A stretch of 64,000 nucleotides of DNA from SBAX01 sp964646605 (GTDB lineage Bacteria; Planctomycetota; Phycisphaerae; UBA1845). The stretch covers positions 8,920 to 72,919 of the forward strand of contig CAZYEX010000003.1 of assembly GCA_964646605.1 (NCBI GenBank), read 5' to 3'. Positions 17,661 through 26,118 of this stretch are shown here, piece by piece. Both the position numbers and the translations under genes were made by a program. Each line of letters begins with the position of its first letter. The first letter of the stretch is position 1. The notes under the pieces were generated by a model, which saw nothing but the letters and a program-made list of their open reading frames with translations, did not search any database and was not told where the DNA came from.

Positions 17661-20600
17661 ATGGGCATCACCGACCTGCCGTCCGCCGTCCTGCGTTCCG
17701 TCTCCCGTCTGCCGCGCAAGATTCTCGGCTCGCGCAACGAACGCCTGCTCAAGGTCTACCAGCGCCGCGTCCCACCGATCGGGGCGCTGGAACCCCCGCT
17801 TCGCGGCGACTTCGACACCCGCTTGGCCCAAGGCTGCGACGAATGGCGAGTCACCGAGCTCGCCGAGGAAGAACGGGCCGCGACGATCCAACGCCTGCGG
17901 GTCGAACTGAGCACCGACCTGCGGGATCGCACGGCCGCTCTCCGTGAACGGTGTCTTCAGCACTACGAACCGTTTGAAAAGTGGTGGCAAGCCCTCACCC
18001 CCACGCAGCGCTTGGAGAGCTACTACAAGGACGAATACCGCAAACGCAACACCAAGCTGATCGAGTCCCTGGATCGCGACGGCAGTTCGACGGAGGCTTT
18101 CGCCATCCTCCGTGAGGCCTCCCGCCGGGCCCAAAATCACCGCCATTTCGACTGCCAACTCATCGGCGGGCGGGTCCTTTTCGAGGGCAAGATCGCGGAA
18201 ATGAAAACCGGCGAGGGAAAAACCATCGTCTGCCACCTGGCCGCGTACCTCAACGTCCTCCTGAGCCGAAAAATCCACATCATCACGGTCAACGACTACC
18301 TGGTGAAGCGCGACGCGGAATTCGCCGCTCCCATCTTCGAGCTGGTGGGGATGAGCGTCGGGTACATCCAGGCCCAATGGGACCCCGGCGGACGCGAGGG
18401 AATCCGCAAGCACGCCTACGCTTGCGACATCACCTACGGCACCAACAGCGAGTTCGGCTTCGACTACCTTCGCGACAACATGAAGACCCACCTCGACGAG
18501 CAGGTGCAAGGAGCGCTCGACTACGTCATCGTCGACGAGGTGGACTCCATTCTCATCGACGAAGCCCGCACCCCGCTGATCATCTCCGGTCCGACCCACG
18601 ACGACGTGACCCGCTACCCTCGGGCGGACAAGGTCGCCTCGGAACTCGTCCGCCGGCAAGCGACCTGGGACCGAAAGGTTCTACAAACCGTCGCCAAGTT
18701 CGACGGCGAGGATCACAACATCCCCAAACTCGTCGACGCCATGGCCATCCTTGGTTTCAAGGAAAAAAAGGCCCGTGCGAGCCGCGGGATTCAGCCCCCG
18801 CGGGCGCTCGACAATGTAGCGTCACCCCTTGTGGGTGACGCAGAGGGCGCCGCTGGTGACGAAGCCGGCCAGGCGACCCTGGGCCCCGACTTTCTCACCG
18901 ACGACCATGTCGAAGCCGTCCAATTCTACGAATCGTCCGTCCTCGAACTCCCCGCCGCGGAGCAATACCGCCGCTACTTCATCGTGCAGCTCGAGCGCAA
19001 GCAGGTCGGCCTTACGCATGAAGGAGTGACCATCGCCCAGGAACTCCTCGATCTGGGAAGTCTGTACAGCGGATCGAACATGGAGTGGCCCCACCTCATC
19101 GAGAACGCCCTTCGCGCCCACAAGGTCTATCTCGGCGACAAGGACTACGTCGTTCAGAACGGGCAGGTCATCATCGTCGATCCCTTCACGGGCCGACTGA
19201 TGCACGGGCGGCAGTGGTCGGACGGGTTGCATCAGGCCGTCGAAGCCAAGGAAGGCGTGAAGGTCAAGGAGGAAACCCAAACCCTCGCCACGATCACCAT
19301 CCAGAACTTCGTCAAGCTCTATCGCATCAAGGCGGGCATGACCGGGACGGCCATGACCGAGGCCAACGAGTTCGACAAAATCTACAAGCTCGACGTCGTC
19401 GAAATCCCCACCAACCGCCCCGTCGATCGCGCCGACCATAACGACAAGATGTACCGCGACACGGAGCAGAAATACGACGCCATCGTCGAGGAAATCTTCG
19501 AGGTCCACCGCCGCGGCCGACCGGCCGACCCCTTCCTGATGGCCGATGCGTTGACCGCGCTGAAACCGATCCTGGACCGCCAGAAGAGAGATACGCACAA
19601 AATCGACGAGGCCCTCGACCGCTTTCAGAAGGCCGAAGTCGGCGACGCCAAGACCATCGCCTTCCTGGTCGAGACCTACGACGAAATGATGGGCGACCTC
19701 GCCCACGGACGGCCCGTCCTGGTGGGAACCACGAGCGTGGAAAACTCCGAGAAGCTCTCTCGACTGCTCAGCAACCGTTACGGCATCGAGCACGAAGTGC
19801 TCAACGCCAAGAATCACGCCCGCGAAGCGGAGATCGTGGCCAAAGCCGGGTACGTGTCGCTTCCCGTGCTCGGCGGGGACAAGACGCTCCGCGGACACGT
19901 GACCATCGCCACGAACATGGCCGGTCGCGGAACGGACATCAAACTTGGACCGGGCGTCGTCTATGCCAAGTGCAAAGTGCCCGAAAAACTGCCCGACGGC
20001 GCTCGCCCCAGCCCCCTGTTCCCCACCGGCGTCACCAAGTGCTGTATTCGCTGCGACGAGTACGACCCGGCGACGAACTGTGCGCACTGCTATAAGCCCA
20101 AGCTCGACCCTCGTTTCCCGGCCTTGGGTCGAACGGTCTGCCCCATCACCGTTCCTTGCGGACTGCACATCATCGGCACCGAACGCCACGAGGCCCGGCG
20201 GATCGACAACCAGCTTCGCGGTCGATCCGGGCGTCAAGGCGACCCCGGATCGTCGCGTTTTTCACTCTCCCTGCAGGACGAGCTGCTCCGCCTCTTCATG
20301 TCCGATTGGATGCTGAAGATGATGGAGCGTCTCGGTTTCACCGAGGGCACCTCGCTGGAGGACAAGCGCCTCAACAAGGGCATCGAGCGCGCCCAACGCA
20401 AGGTCGAGGAACGCAACTTCTCCACCCGCAAGCACCTCCTCGAGTGGGACGAGCCCATGGACTTCCAGCGCAAGGAGTTCTACACCGCCCGCCAGCGAAT
20501 CCTCGAGGAGCGCGACCTGCCCGAACTCATTTTCGGCACCATCGACAACGCCATCGACTCGACGCTCCGGCAGCTCCTCGGCGGCAACTACAACCGCACC

Positions 20601-21938
20601 TGCATCGTCGAGTGGTGCCGCAGCCAACTCGATCTGACCATCGACGAAGACAGCATCGAACTGGACGATCTCGAATCCGCCAAACAGAGCATTCGCCAAA
20701 AGGCCAAAGACGAGGCCATGGAGATCATCCGCACCTCGCTCGGCGAATACATCGACCCCGAGGAACCGCCCAGCGAGTGGGATGTCGGCGGTCTTTTGCA
20801 GTGGGCCCGACGGGCCTTCAAAGTCTCCACGCTGACGCAGAACCAACTTCGCAGAATGCAACCCCAGGAGATCGAAGACGCCCTGGTCGAAGCCGCCCAG
20901 GCCCATTACGACTCCGTCGAACTCGACGGTATCTCTCTCTACCTGGACCCCCAGTACCCCTATCGCGCCTTGGGCGACTGGGCGAGGACCAAGTTCAACA
21001 TCGAGAGCAACGTCGACGAACTGCTCCACAAGTCCCGCGACGAAATCCGCGAATTGTTCGATCAGGGCGTCCGCCAAGCGTATCAGGAACGCGAAATCTC
21101 CTACCCCGTCGAGTGGTGCCTGCAACGCTTGCTCGCCGAGGACGGGGCCAACAACGCCGCCTCCGCCGCCGCCATCGCCGAATGGGCCAACGCCAAGTTC
21201 AACGTCGGTTGGACGCTCCAGAACGTGCAGGGCAAGTCGCGTCAGGAACTTCATGACACGCTCGTGACCCTCAACCGCGAGGCCTTCCACGGGCGACTGG
21301 AACGCGAAGTCCAACACAATATCAGCGGCCGGACCCGCGAAGCCGCCGCCGATTGGGGTCGAAATCGCTTCGGAGCAGCCTGGAACGAGCAGCGCTTCGA
21401 ACGCTTCGACGGCGACCTCCAAGCCGCTTTGCTCGCCCAGGGCCGCGAAATGCTCCGCTGGGAACTCACGCGCCTCGAACAGTTCGTTCTCCTGCGCATC
21501 TACGACCAGGCCTGGAAGGATCACTTGCTGGAAATGGATCATCTCCGCAGCGCGATCCAGCAGCGCCACCTGGGCGGCGACCAGACCCACCCCCAAAGTC
21601 AGTACGCCATCGAGGGCCGCGATCTGTTCAGCCAGATGTGGTCGCGCATCGCCAACCGCGTCACCGACATCGTCTTCAAGATCAAGGACGTGAGCGGCGG
21701 GGATGGAGACGGCGCGGCCCGGGCGCCTCGCGCCGCAGCGGGCATGACCTTTCGCCACGCCGACGCCACCGGCGCGGGATTCTCCGGCGGCGCCGCCGAC
21801 CAAGCCGCCGCCATGCGCGCCCAGGGTACCGAGGGCAAGGTCGAAACCATCCGCCGCGAACAACCCAGAGTCGGGCGAAACGCCCCCTGCCCTTGCGGCA
21901 GCGGCAAAAAATACAAACAGTGCCACGGCAAGACGTGA
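17661..21938 (+). CDS. secA: Preprotein translocase ATPase SecA, unusually long
   Basis: SecA drives export through SecYEG. This 1425-residue copy has Walker A MKTGEGKT (181-188), DEVDSILIDEART (292-304), AGMTGTA (558-564), NMAGRGTDIKLG (752-763), QLRGRSGRQGDPG (851-863) and a C-terminal zinc tail GRNAPCPCGSGKKYKQCHG. It is some 500 residues longer than typical SecA. Three additions stand out: residues about 371-400 come partly from repeat DNA (see 18774-18840); residues 771-833 form a Cys-rich insert (Cys 771, 794, 795, 798, 807, 810, 827, 833) next to GLHIIGTERHE; and residues about 1040-1265 hold four ~60-residue repeats starting WAR(x)(x)F in the helical scaffold region. ATG 17661 follows the glycosyltransferase stop by 78 bases. 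Confidence 0.95.
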   Translation: MGITDLPSAVLRSVSRLPRKILGSRNERLLKVYQRRVPPIGALEPPLRGDFDTRLAQGCDEWRVTELAEEERAATIQRLRVELSTDLRDRTAALRERCLQHYEPFEKWWQALTPTQRLESYYKDEYRKRNTKLIESLDRDGSSTEAFAILREASRRAQNHRHFDCQLIGGRVLFEGKIAEMKTGEGKTIVCHLAAYLNVLLSRKIHIITVNDYLVKRDAEFAAPIFELVGMSVGYIQAQWDPGGREGIRKHAYACDITYGTNSEFGFDYLRDNMKTHLDEQVQGALDYVIVDEVDSILIDEARTPLIISGPTHDDVTRYPRADKVASELVRRQATWDRKVLQTVAKFDGEDHNIPKLVDAMAILGFKEKKARASRGIQPPRALDNVASPLVGDAEGAAGDEAGQATLGPDFLTDDHVEAVQFYESSVLELPAAEQYRRYFIVQLERKQVGLTHEGVTIAQELLDLGSLYSGSNMEWPHLIENALRAHKVYLGDKDYVVQNGQVIIVDPFTGRLMHGRQWSDGLHQAVEAKEGVKVKEETQTLATITIQNFVKLYRIKAGMTGTAMTEANEFDKIYKLDVVEIPTNRPVDRADHNDKMYRDTEQKYDAIVEEIFEVHRRGRPADPFLMADALTALKPILDRQKRDTHKIDEALDRFQKAEVGDAKTIAFLVETYDEMMGDLAHGRPVLVGTTSVENSEKLSRLLSNRYGIEHEVLNAKNHAREAEIVAKAGYVSLPVLGGDKTLRGHVTIATNMAGRGTDIKLGPGVVYAKCKVPEKLPDGARPSPLFPTGVTKCCIRCDEYDPATNCAHCYKPKLDPRFPALGRTVCPITVPCGLHIIGTERHEARRIDNQLRGRSGRQGDPGSSRFSLSLQDELLRLFMSDWMLKMMERLGFTEGTSLEDKRLNKGIERAQRKVEERNFSTRKHLLEWDEPMDFQRKEFYTARQRILEERDLPELIFGTIDNAIDSTLRQLLGGNYNRTCIVEWCRSQLDLTIDEDSIELDDLESAKQSIRQKAKDEAMEIIRTSLGEYIDPEEPPSEWDVGGLLQWARRAFKVSTLTQNQLRRMQPQEIEDALVEAAQAHYDSVELDGISLYLDPQYPYRALGDWARTKFNIESNVDELLHKSRDEIRELFDQGVRQAYQEREISYPVEWCLQRLLAEDGANNAASAAAIAEWANAKFNVGWTLQNVQGKSRQELHDTLVTLNREAFHGRLEREVQHNISGRTREAAADWGRNRFGAAWNEQRFERFDGDLQAALLAQGREMLRWELTRLEQFVLLRIYDQAWKDHLLEMDHLRSAIQQRHLGGDQTHPQSQYAIEGRDLFSQMWSRIANRVTDIVFKIKDVSGGDGDGAARAPRAAAGMTFRHADATGAGFSGGAADQAAAMRAQGTEGKVETIRREQPRVGRNAPCPCGSGKKYKQCHGKT
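18774..18840. repeat. Two palindromic repeats inside secA
   Basis: The first part (about 18774-18810) is an imperfect palindrome built on GCCGCGGG and CCCGCGGGCGC around ATTCAGCC. The second (18815-18840) is a copy of the CTTGT-loop palindrome: GTCACCC (18821-18827), CTTGT, GGGTGAC (18833-18839). Both arms differ from the GCCACCC/GGGTGGC of other copies by a C-to-T and matching G-to-A change that preserves pairing. The DNA is read in frame as NVASPLVGD within a poorly conserved SecA stretch between the nucleotide-binding and substrate-binding regions. Confidence 0.85.
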
Positions 21939-21941
21939 TAA

Positions 21942-22086
21942 GAATGACCAATGACCAATTACGAATTACCAGTTACGAGTTACCCCGTCCCGTTCAACCT
22001 GCAAGAGTTCCGTGGGCAATTCGTAATGGGTACCTGGTCATTGGTAATTGGTCATTGGTAATTCGCAACTTCTAACTCGTAACTCA
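21942..22086. repeat. AT-rich word-repeat element, inverted halves
   Basis: Between secA and the oxoprolinase gene lies a stretch of short repeated words. The left half has ATGACCAATGACCAATTACG, then ATTACCAGTTACGAGTTACC. The right half is the same vocabulary in inverted order (GGTCATTGGTAATTGGTCAT, then TCTAACTCGTAACTC). A GC-richer core (about 21987-22015) separates them. The composition is far more AT-rich than the neighbouring genes. It could fold into a long imperfect hairpin on either strand. It lies directly upstream of the next start codon, so it may affect expression; it is not a standard terminator. Confidence 0.8.
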
Positions 22087-22094
22087 GGCTGCGT

Positions 22095-25000
22095 ATGTCG
22101 TCTGGCTCCTGGCAATTCTCCATCGACGTGGGCGGCACGTTCACGGACGTTGTCGCCCGTGATCCTCAAGGGGAGCTGCGGACCTACAAACTCCTCAGTT
22201 CCGGGGCGATCCGCGGACAATGCGCCGAGGGTTCGACCGCCGACTGCATCATCGATTCTTCCCGCATCGGCGAGTCGGACAACCTTTGGGTCGGGCATGG
22301 TCTCTCTCTCTTGAACGATGTAGCGCCACCCCTTGTGGGTGGCGTCCACAACAGCGATCGCAAGGGACCGGTGTTGTCCGCCGCGCGGGTCACCGCATCC
22401 GACGGCACCACCGGCCAACTCCATCTAGACCCGCCGCTTCTCACTTCCCATTTCTCACCTCTCACTTCCTACGAACTGCGCAGCGACGAAGAAGCCCCCG
22501 TGGTCGCCATTCGTATGCTCATGGGGTTGGGCCTCGACCAGCCCATCGGACCCGTCGACGTACGCCTCGGCACGACCCGCGCCACCAACGCTCTCCTGGA
22601 ACGCAAGGGGTCGCGCGTCGCTTTCGTCACCACCCGTGGTTTCGGCGACGTCCTCAAGATCGGATACCAGGATCGCCCCAAGCTTTTCGATCTGAACATC
22701 CGCAAGCGCCACGAGCTCGCCGAATCCGTGGTCGAAATCGACGAGAGGCTCGGCGCCGCGGGGGACGTCCTTCGCACTCCCGACGAGCATGTCGTGCGAA
22801 CACAGCTCGAGCCTCTCAAAGCCGCCGGCATCGAGGCCCTGGCCGTTTGCTTCCTCCACTCCCACGTCAACCCCGTCCACGAAGAGCTCGTCGCCCGCAT
22901 CGCCGAAGACGTCGGCTTCGCGCACGTTTCCGTTTCTTCACGGCTGATGCGGCTGGAGCGCATCGTGCCGCGCGGTGACACCTCGGTCGTGGACGCTTAC
23001 CTCAGCGGGGTCATTCGGGCCTACGCCGCGTCGCTTCGCAGGTCCATGCCCGAGGCCCGCATCCGCCTGATGACCAGCAACGGCGGGCTGATCGACGCCT
23101 CCCTGGCCTCGGGAAAGGACACCGTCCTCAGCGGTCCCGCGGGCGGGGCCGTCGGATGCGCCCGGGTCACCTACGCCGCCGGATTCGACCGCGCCATCGG
23201 TTTCGACATGGGCGGGACGAGCACCGACGTTTGCCGCATCGAGCCCCCCCCCGACTCCTTCGAGTACCAGCACGAAACCGTCAAAGCCGGGGTGCGGATC
23301 ATGGCCCCCATGATCGCCGTCGAGACCGTCGCCGCGGGCGGCGGGAGCGTCTGTGCCTTCGACGGGCAGAAGCTCACCGTCGGTCCGCACAGCGCCGGCG
23401 CCGACCCCGGCCCCGCCTGCTACGGCCGCGGCGGACCGCTCACCGTCACCGATATGAACCTCGCCCTGGGCCGCCTCGTCCCCGACCATTTTCCTTTTCG
23501 ACTGGACCCCGACATCGTCGAACGGCGCTTGGAACTCCTCTGCGAGCAAGTCAACGCCGCGACCGGTTCTACCCTCACCCCCGTCGAACTCGCCGAAGGG
23601 TTCATCCAGATCGCCAACGCCAACATGGCCGCCGCCATCAAACGCATCTCCATCGCCAAAGGCTACGACCCCGCCGAATACGTCCTCACCACGTTCGGCG
23701 GCGCTGGCGGACAACACGCCTGCGCCGTCGCGGAAATCCTCGGAATCCGGCGAGTCCTGTGTAATCCCTACGCCGGAGTTTTGAGCGCTCTCGGTCTGAG
23801 CGTCGCGGAAGTCAAACGCATGGGTCAGCGAAGCATCCAAGAGCCGCTGTCCTCATCGGTTGACACGGCGCTGCAACCCGTCTTCGCCTCCCTCGAGGAT
23901 GAATTACGTCGCTCGCTCGCTGCGGACGGCGTGGGCGCGAACGCGATCGACTCGCCGATACGCACGCTCGACGTGTGCTACGTCGGACAAGCAACGCTCC
24001 TGAGCGTCCCAACGGCGGACGCGGACGGCATACGCCGCTCCTTCGAAAAGCTCCATCGACAACTCTATGGATACACCCACCCCGACCGCGACCTCGAGCT
24101 CCGCGTCGCCCGTGTCGAACTCCGCGCCGCCCGCATCGAACTCCGCGCCTCCTCGCCCAATGTGGCGCCACCCCTTGCATCCCCCGACGTAGCGCCACCC
24201 CTTGTGGGTGGCGGACAGAGCCGCGGGCGCCAGCATGCGGACACGTTCGCCTTTCCCCCGACCCACAACCTCATCGTCCGCGCTCACCCACAACTCGTCC
24301 CCCTTCACCGCCCATGCGACCTTCGCGCCGGCGCCGACGTCACCGGCCCCGCGATCATCGCCGACGACAACAGCACCCTCGTCCTCGACCCCGGCTGGCA
24401 GGCTGCGGTTCTCGCCACAGGTGACATCCTCCTGACTCGCGCCGCCCTCGTTTCCCACGAACCGCTCTCCGTCCAGGCCGACCCCATCCGCCTCGAACTG
24501 TTCCACAACCAATTCGCCGCCGTGGCCGAGCAGATGGGCGCCACCCTGCGACGCACCGCCCTCTCCGTCAACGTCAAGGAACGCCTCGACTTCTCCTGCG
24601 CCGTCTTCACGCCGACCGGCGACCTGGTCGCCAACGCCCCGCACATCCCCGTCCACCTCGGCGGAATGAGCGACTGCGTGAAGTCGCTCATGGAGGACGT
24701 ATCGCGCTTCGAACCCGGCGATGCCTACATCACCAACGACCCCTACCGCGGCGGATCGCACCTCAACGACATCACCGTCGTCACTCCCATCCACGACACG
24801 ACGGGCGAGCGAATCCTCTTTTTCGTAGCCAGCCGCGCCCATCACGCCGAAATCGGCGGCACACGGCCCGGCTCCATGCCCCCCGACTCCACCAACCTCG
24901 CCGAGGAGGGAGTGCTCATCCGCGCTTTCCGCTACCTTGATCGAGGAAACGCACGCGTCCCGGAACTGCGCAAGCTCTTGACCGCTCCGCCCTATCCGTC

Positions 25001-26024
25001 GCGCTCCCCCGACGACAACCTCGCCGACATCGCCGCCCAAGTCGCCGCCAATCGCACCGGTGCGACCGAACTGCTCCGCATGATCGACGCCCACAGCCTG
25101 GACGTCGTCCACGGATACATGCGTCACATCCAGACCGCAGCCGAGCAGAAAATGCGTAGCGCGATTTCCAGACTCCCCGACGGTGTCTACCGCTTCGAGG
25201 ACCGTCTCGACGACGGCTCACCGATCCGACTCGCCATCACGGTGTCCGGCGACCAAGCCGTCCTCGACTTCACCGGCACGGGCCCCGTCCACCCCGGCAA
25301 CCTCAACGCCAACCGCGCTATTGTTACCAGCGCCGTCCTCTACTGCTTCCGCTGTCTGATCGACGAGGACATCCCCCTCAATTCGGGGGTTCTATCGCCC
25401 ATTCGCATCATCCTGCCGACCTGCATGTTGAATCCGCCGTCGTCCGCCGATCCGCGACATTGCCCGGCCATCGTGGGCGGAAACGTGGAAACGTCGCAGC
25501 GAATCGTGGATTGCATCTTCGGCGCTTTGGGCACGGTTGCGGCCGGGCAGGGAACCATGAACAATCTGCTCATGGGCAACGAACGCTTCGGATACTACGA
25601 AACCATCTGCGGGGGCGCGGGGGCCGGACCGACCTTCCACGGCGCCGACGCCGTACACACACACATGACCAACACGCGGCTCACCGATCCCGAAGTCCTC
25701 GAATCGCGATACCCCGTCCGCGTCGTGCGCTTCGAAATCCGTCACGGATCGGGCGGCGGCGGACGATGCCGCGGCGGCTGCGGCGTCATCCGAGAACTGG
25801 AATTCCTCGAACCGTTGGACGTATCCATTCTCAGCCAGCGCCGCACCATCGCCCCCTACGGCCTGCAGGGCGGAGGTCCCGGTAAACCAGGCCGCAACCT
25901 CCTCCGCCGCGCCGACGCGCCCACGGACCTAGAACTCCCGCCCATCGTCAGCTTCCACGCCGCCCCCGGCGACCGACTGACCCTCGAAACTCCGGGCGGA
26001 GGAGGATGGGGAAACGAGAAGTGA
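22095..26024 (+). CDS. Fused hydantoinase/5-oxoprolinase (HyuA-HyuB type)
   Basis: The 1309-residue protein joins both subunits of ATP-dependent 5-oxoprolinase, which opens 5-oxoproline to glutamate; close relatives act on hydantoins. The A half begins FSIDVGGTFTDVVA, has RLGTTRATNALLERKG, and carries the ATPase-like SGPAGGAVGC and GFDMGGTSTDVCRIE. The B half starts near DPIRLELFHNQFAAVAEQM and has SVNVKERLDFSCAVF, PVHLGGMSDCV and NDPYRGGSHLNDI. Length matches the ~1290-residue fused form. The A half contains repeat-derived stretches read in frame: NDVAPPLVGGV, LTSHFSPLTS, a three-fold ELRxAR unit, and PNVAPPLASPDVAPPLVGGG. All sit between conserved blocks, so the enzyme is probably active. 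The neighbour is a D-glutamate cyclase, a related step. Substrate (5-oxoproline versus a hydantoin) is inference. Confidence 0.9.
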   Translation: MSSGSWQFSIDVGGTFTDVVARDPQGELRTYKLLSSGAIRGQCAEGSTADCIIDSSRIGESDNLWVGHGLSLLNDVAPPLVGGVHNSDRKGPVLSAARVTASDGTTGQLHLDPPLLTSHFSPLTSYELRSDEEAPVVAIRMLMGLGLDQPIGPVDVRLGTTRATNALLERKGSRVAFVTTRGFGDVLKIGYQDRPKLFDLNIRKRHELAESVVEIDERLGAAGDVLRTPDEHVVRTQLEPLKAAGIEALAVCFLHSHVNPVHEELVARIAEDVGFAHVSVSSRLMRLERIVPRGDTSVVDAYLSGVIRAYAASLRRSMPEARIRLMTSNGGLIDASLASGKDTVLSGPAGGAVGCARVTYAAGFDRAIGFDMGGTSTDVCRIEPPPDSFEYQHETVKAGVRIMAPMIAVETVAAGGGSVCAFDGQKLTVGPHSAGADPGPACYGRGGPLTVTDMNLALGRLVPDHFPFRLDPDIVERRLELLCEQVNAATGSTLTPVELAEGFIQIANANMAAAIKRISIAKGYDPAEYVLTTFGGAGGQHACAVAEILGIRRVLCNPYAGVLSALGLSVAEVKRMGQRSIQEPLSSSVDTALQPVFASLEDELRRSLAADGVGANAIDSPIRTLDVCYVGQATLLSVPTADADGIRRSFEKLHRQLYGYTHPDRDLELRVARVELRAARIELRASSPNVAPPLASPDVAPPLVGGGQSRGRQHADTFAFPPTHNLIVRAHPQLVPLHRPCDLRAGADVTGPAIIADDNSTLVLDPGWQAAVLATGDILLTRAALVSHEPLSVQADPIRLELFHNQFAAVAEQMGATLRRTALSVNVKERLDFSCAVFTPTGDLVANAPHIPVHLGGMSDCVKSLMEDVSRFEPGDAYITNDPYRGGSHLNDITVVTPIHDTTGERILFFVASRAHHAEIGGTRPGSMPPDSTNLAEEGVLIRAFRYLDRGNARVPELRKLLTAPPYPSRSPDDNLADIAAQVAANRTGATELLRMIDAHSLDVVHGYMRHIQTAAEQKMRSAISRLPDGVYRFEDRLDDGSPIRLAITVSGDQAVLDFTGTGPVHPGNLNANRAIVTSAVLYCFRCLIDEDIPLNSGVLSPIRIILPTCMLNPPSSADPRHCPAIVGGNVETSQRIVDCIFGALGTVAAGQGTMNNLLMGNERFGYYETICGGAGAGPTFHGADAVHTHMTNTRLTDPEVLESRYPVRVVRFEIRHGSGGGGRCRGGCGVIRELEFLEPLDVSILSQRRTIAPYGLQGGGPGKPGRNLLRRADAPTDLELPPIVSFHAAPGDRLTLETPGGGGWGNEK
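22319..22344. repeat. CTTGT-loop palindrome inside the oxoprolinase gene
   Basis: Perfect 8-base arms CGCCACCC (22324-22331) and GGGTGGCG (22337-22344) flank CTTGT, preceded by TGTAG. It is read in frame as DVAPPLVGG in a loop of the A half, before conserved SDEEAPVVAIRMLMG. Confidence 0.85.
22437..22470. repeat. TCTCACTTCC word repeat inside the oxoprolinase gene
   Basis: CTTCTCACTTCC, CATTTCTCACC and TCTCACTTCCT follow each other, forming three imperfect copies of a ~11-base word. It encodes LLTSHFSPLTS directly before conserved YELRSDEEAP. The pyrimidine-rich word is unlike the surrounding codon use and resembles the repeats in the flanking intergenic regions. Confidence 0.65.
24096..24152. 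repeat. 21-base tandem repeat in the oxoprolinase gene
   Basis: Nearly three copies of a 21-base unit starting GA(G/A)CTCCGCG encode ELRVARV, ELRAARI and ELRASS. It leads straight into the double palindrome at 24161-24213, at the end of the A-half domain. Confidence 0.7.
24161..24213. repeat. Partial and full CTTGT-loop palindromes in the oxoprolinase gene
   Basis: A truncated copy (24161-24178, left arm GCGCCACCCCTTG only) is followed ten bases later by a full copy with arms CGCCACCC (24193-24200) and GGGTGGCG (24206-24213) around CTTGT. Both are read in the same frame, giving NVAPPLASPDVAPPLVGGG. The partial copy looks like a decayed or aborted tandem duplication. Confidence 0.85.
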
Positions 26025-26114
26025 GAAGACTGAAGAGAGAAAAACCGAGACCTGTCCGACTGCGTTCTGTACATATGGGATCTTCTAACTTCAGTCTTCC
26101 AACTTCAGTCTTCG
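26019..26114. repeat. GAAGACTGAAG / CTTCAGTCTTC inverted word repeat
   Basis: GAAGACTGAAG (26025-26035) is the exact reverse complement of CTTCAGTCTTC at 26089-26099 and again at 26103-26113; the last two lie in a 14-base direct repeat. A ~50-base core separates the halves. The element fills the gap between the oxoprolinase stop and the next start, leaving no recognisable ribosome binding site for that gene. Confidence 0.85.
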
Positions 26115-26118
26115 TTCC

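Noticed and set aside
18822..20237. 471-codon leftward frame
   Set aside because: It is antisense to conserved secA motifs and has no family resemblance.
20262..21926. 554-codon leftward frame
   Set aside because: Antisense to the secA C-terminal part, including its zinc tail.
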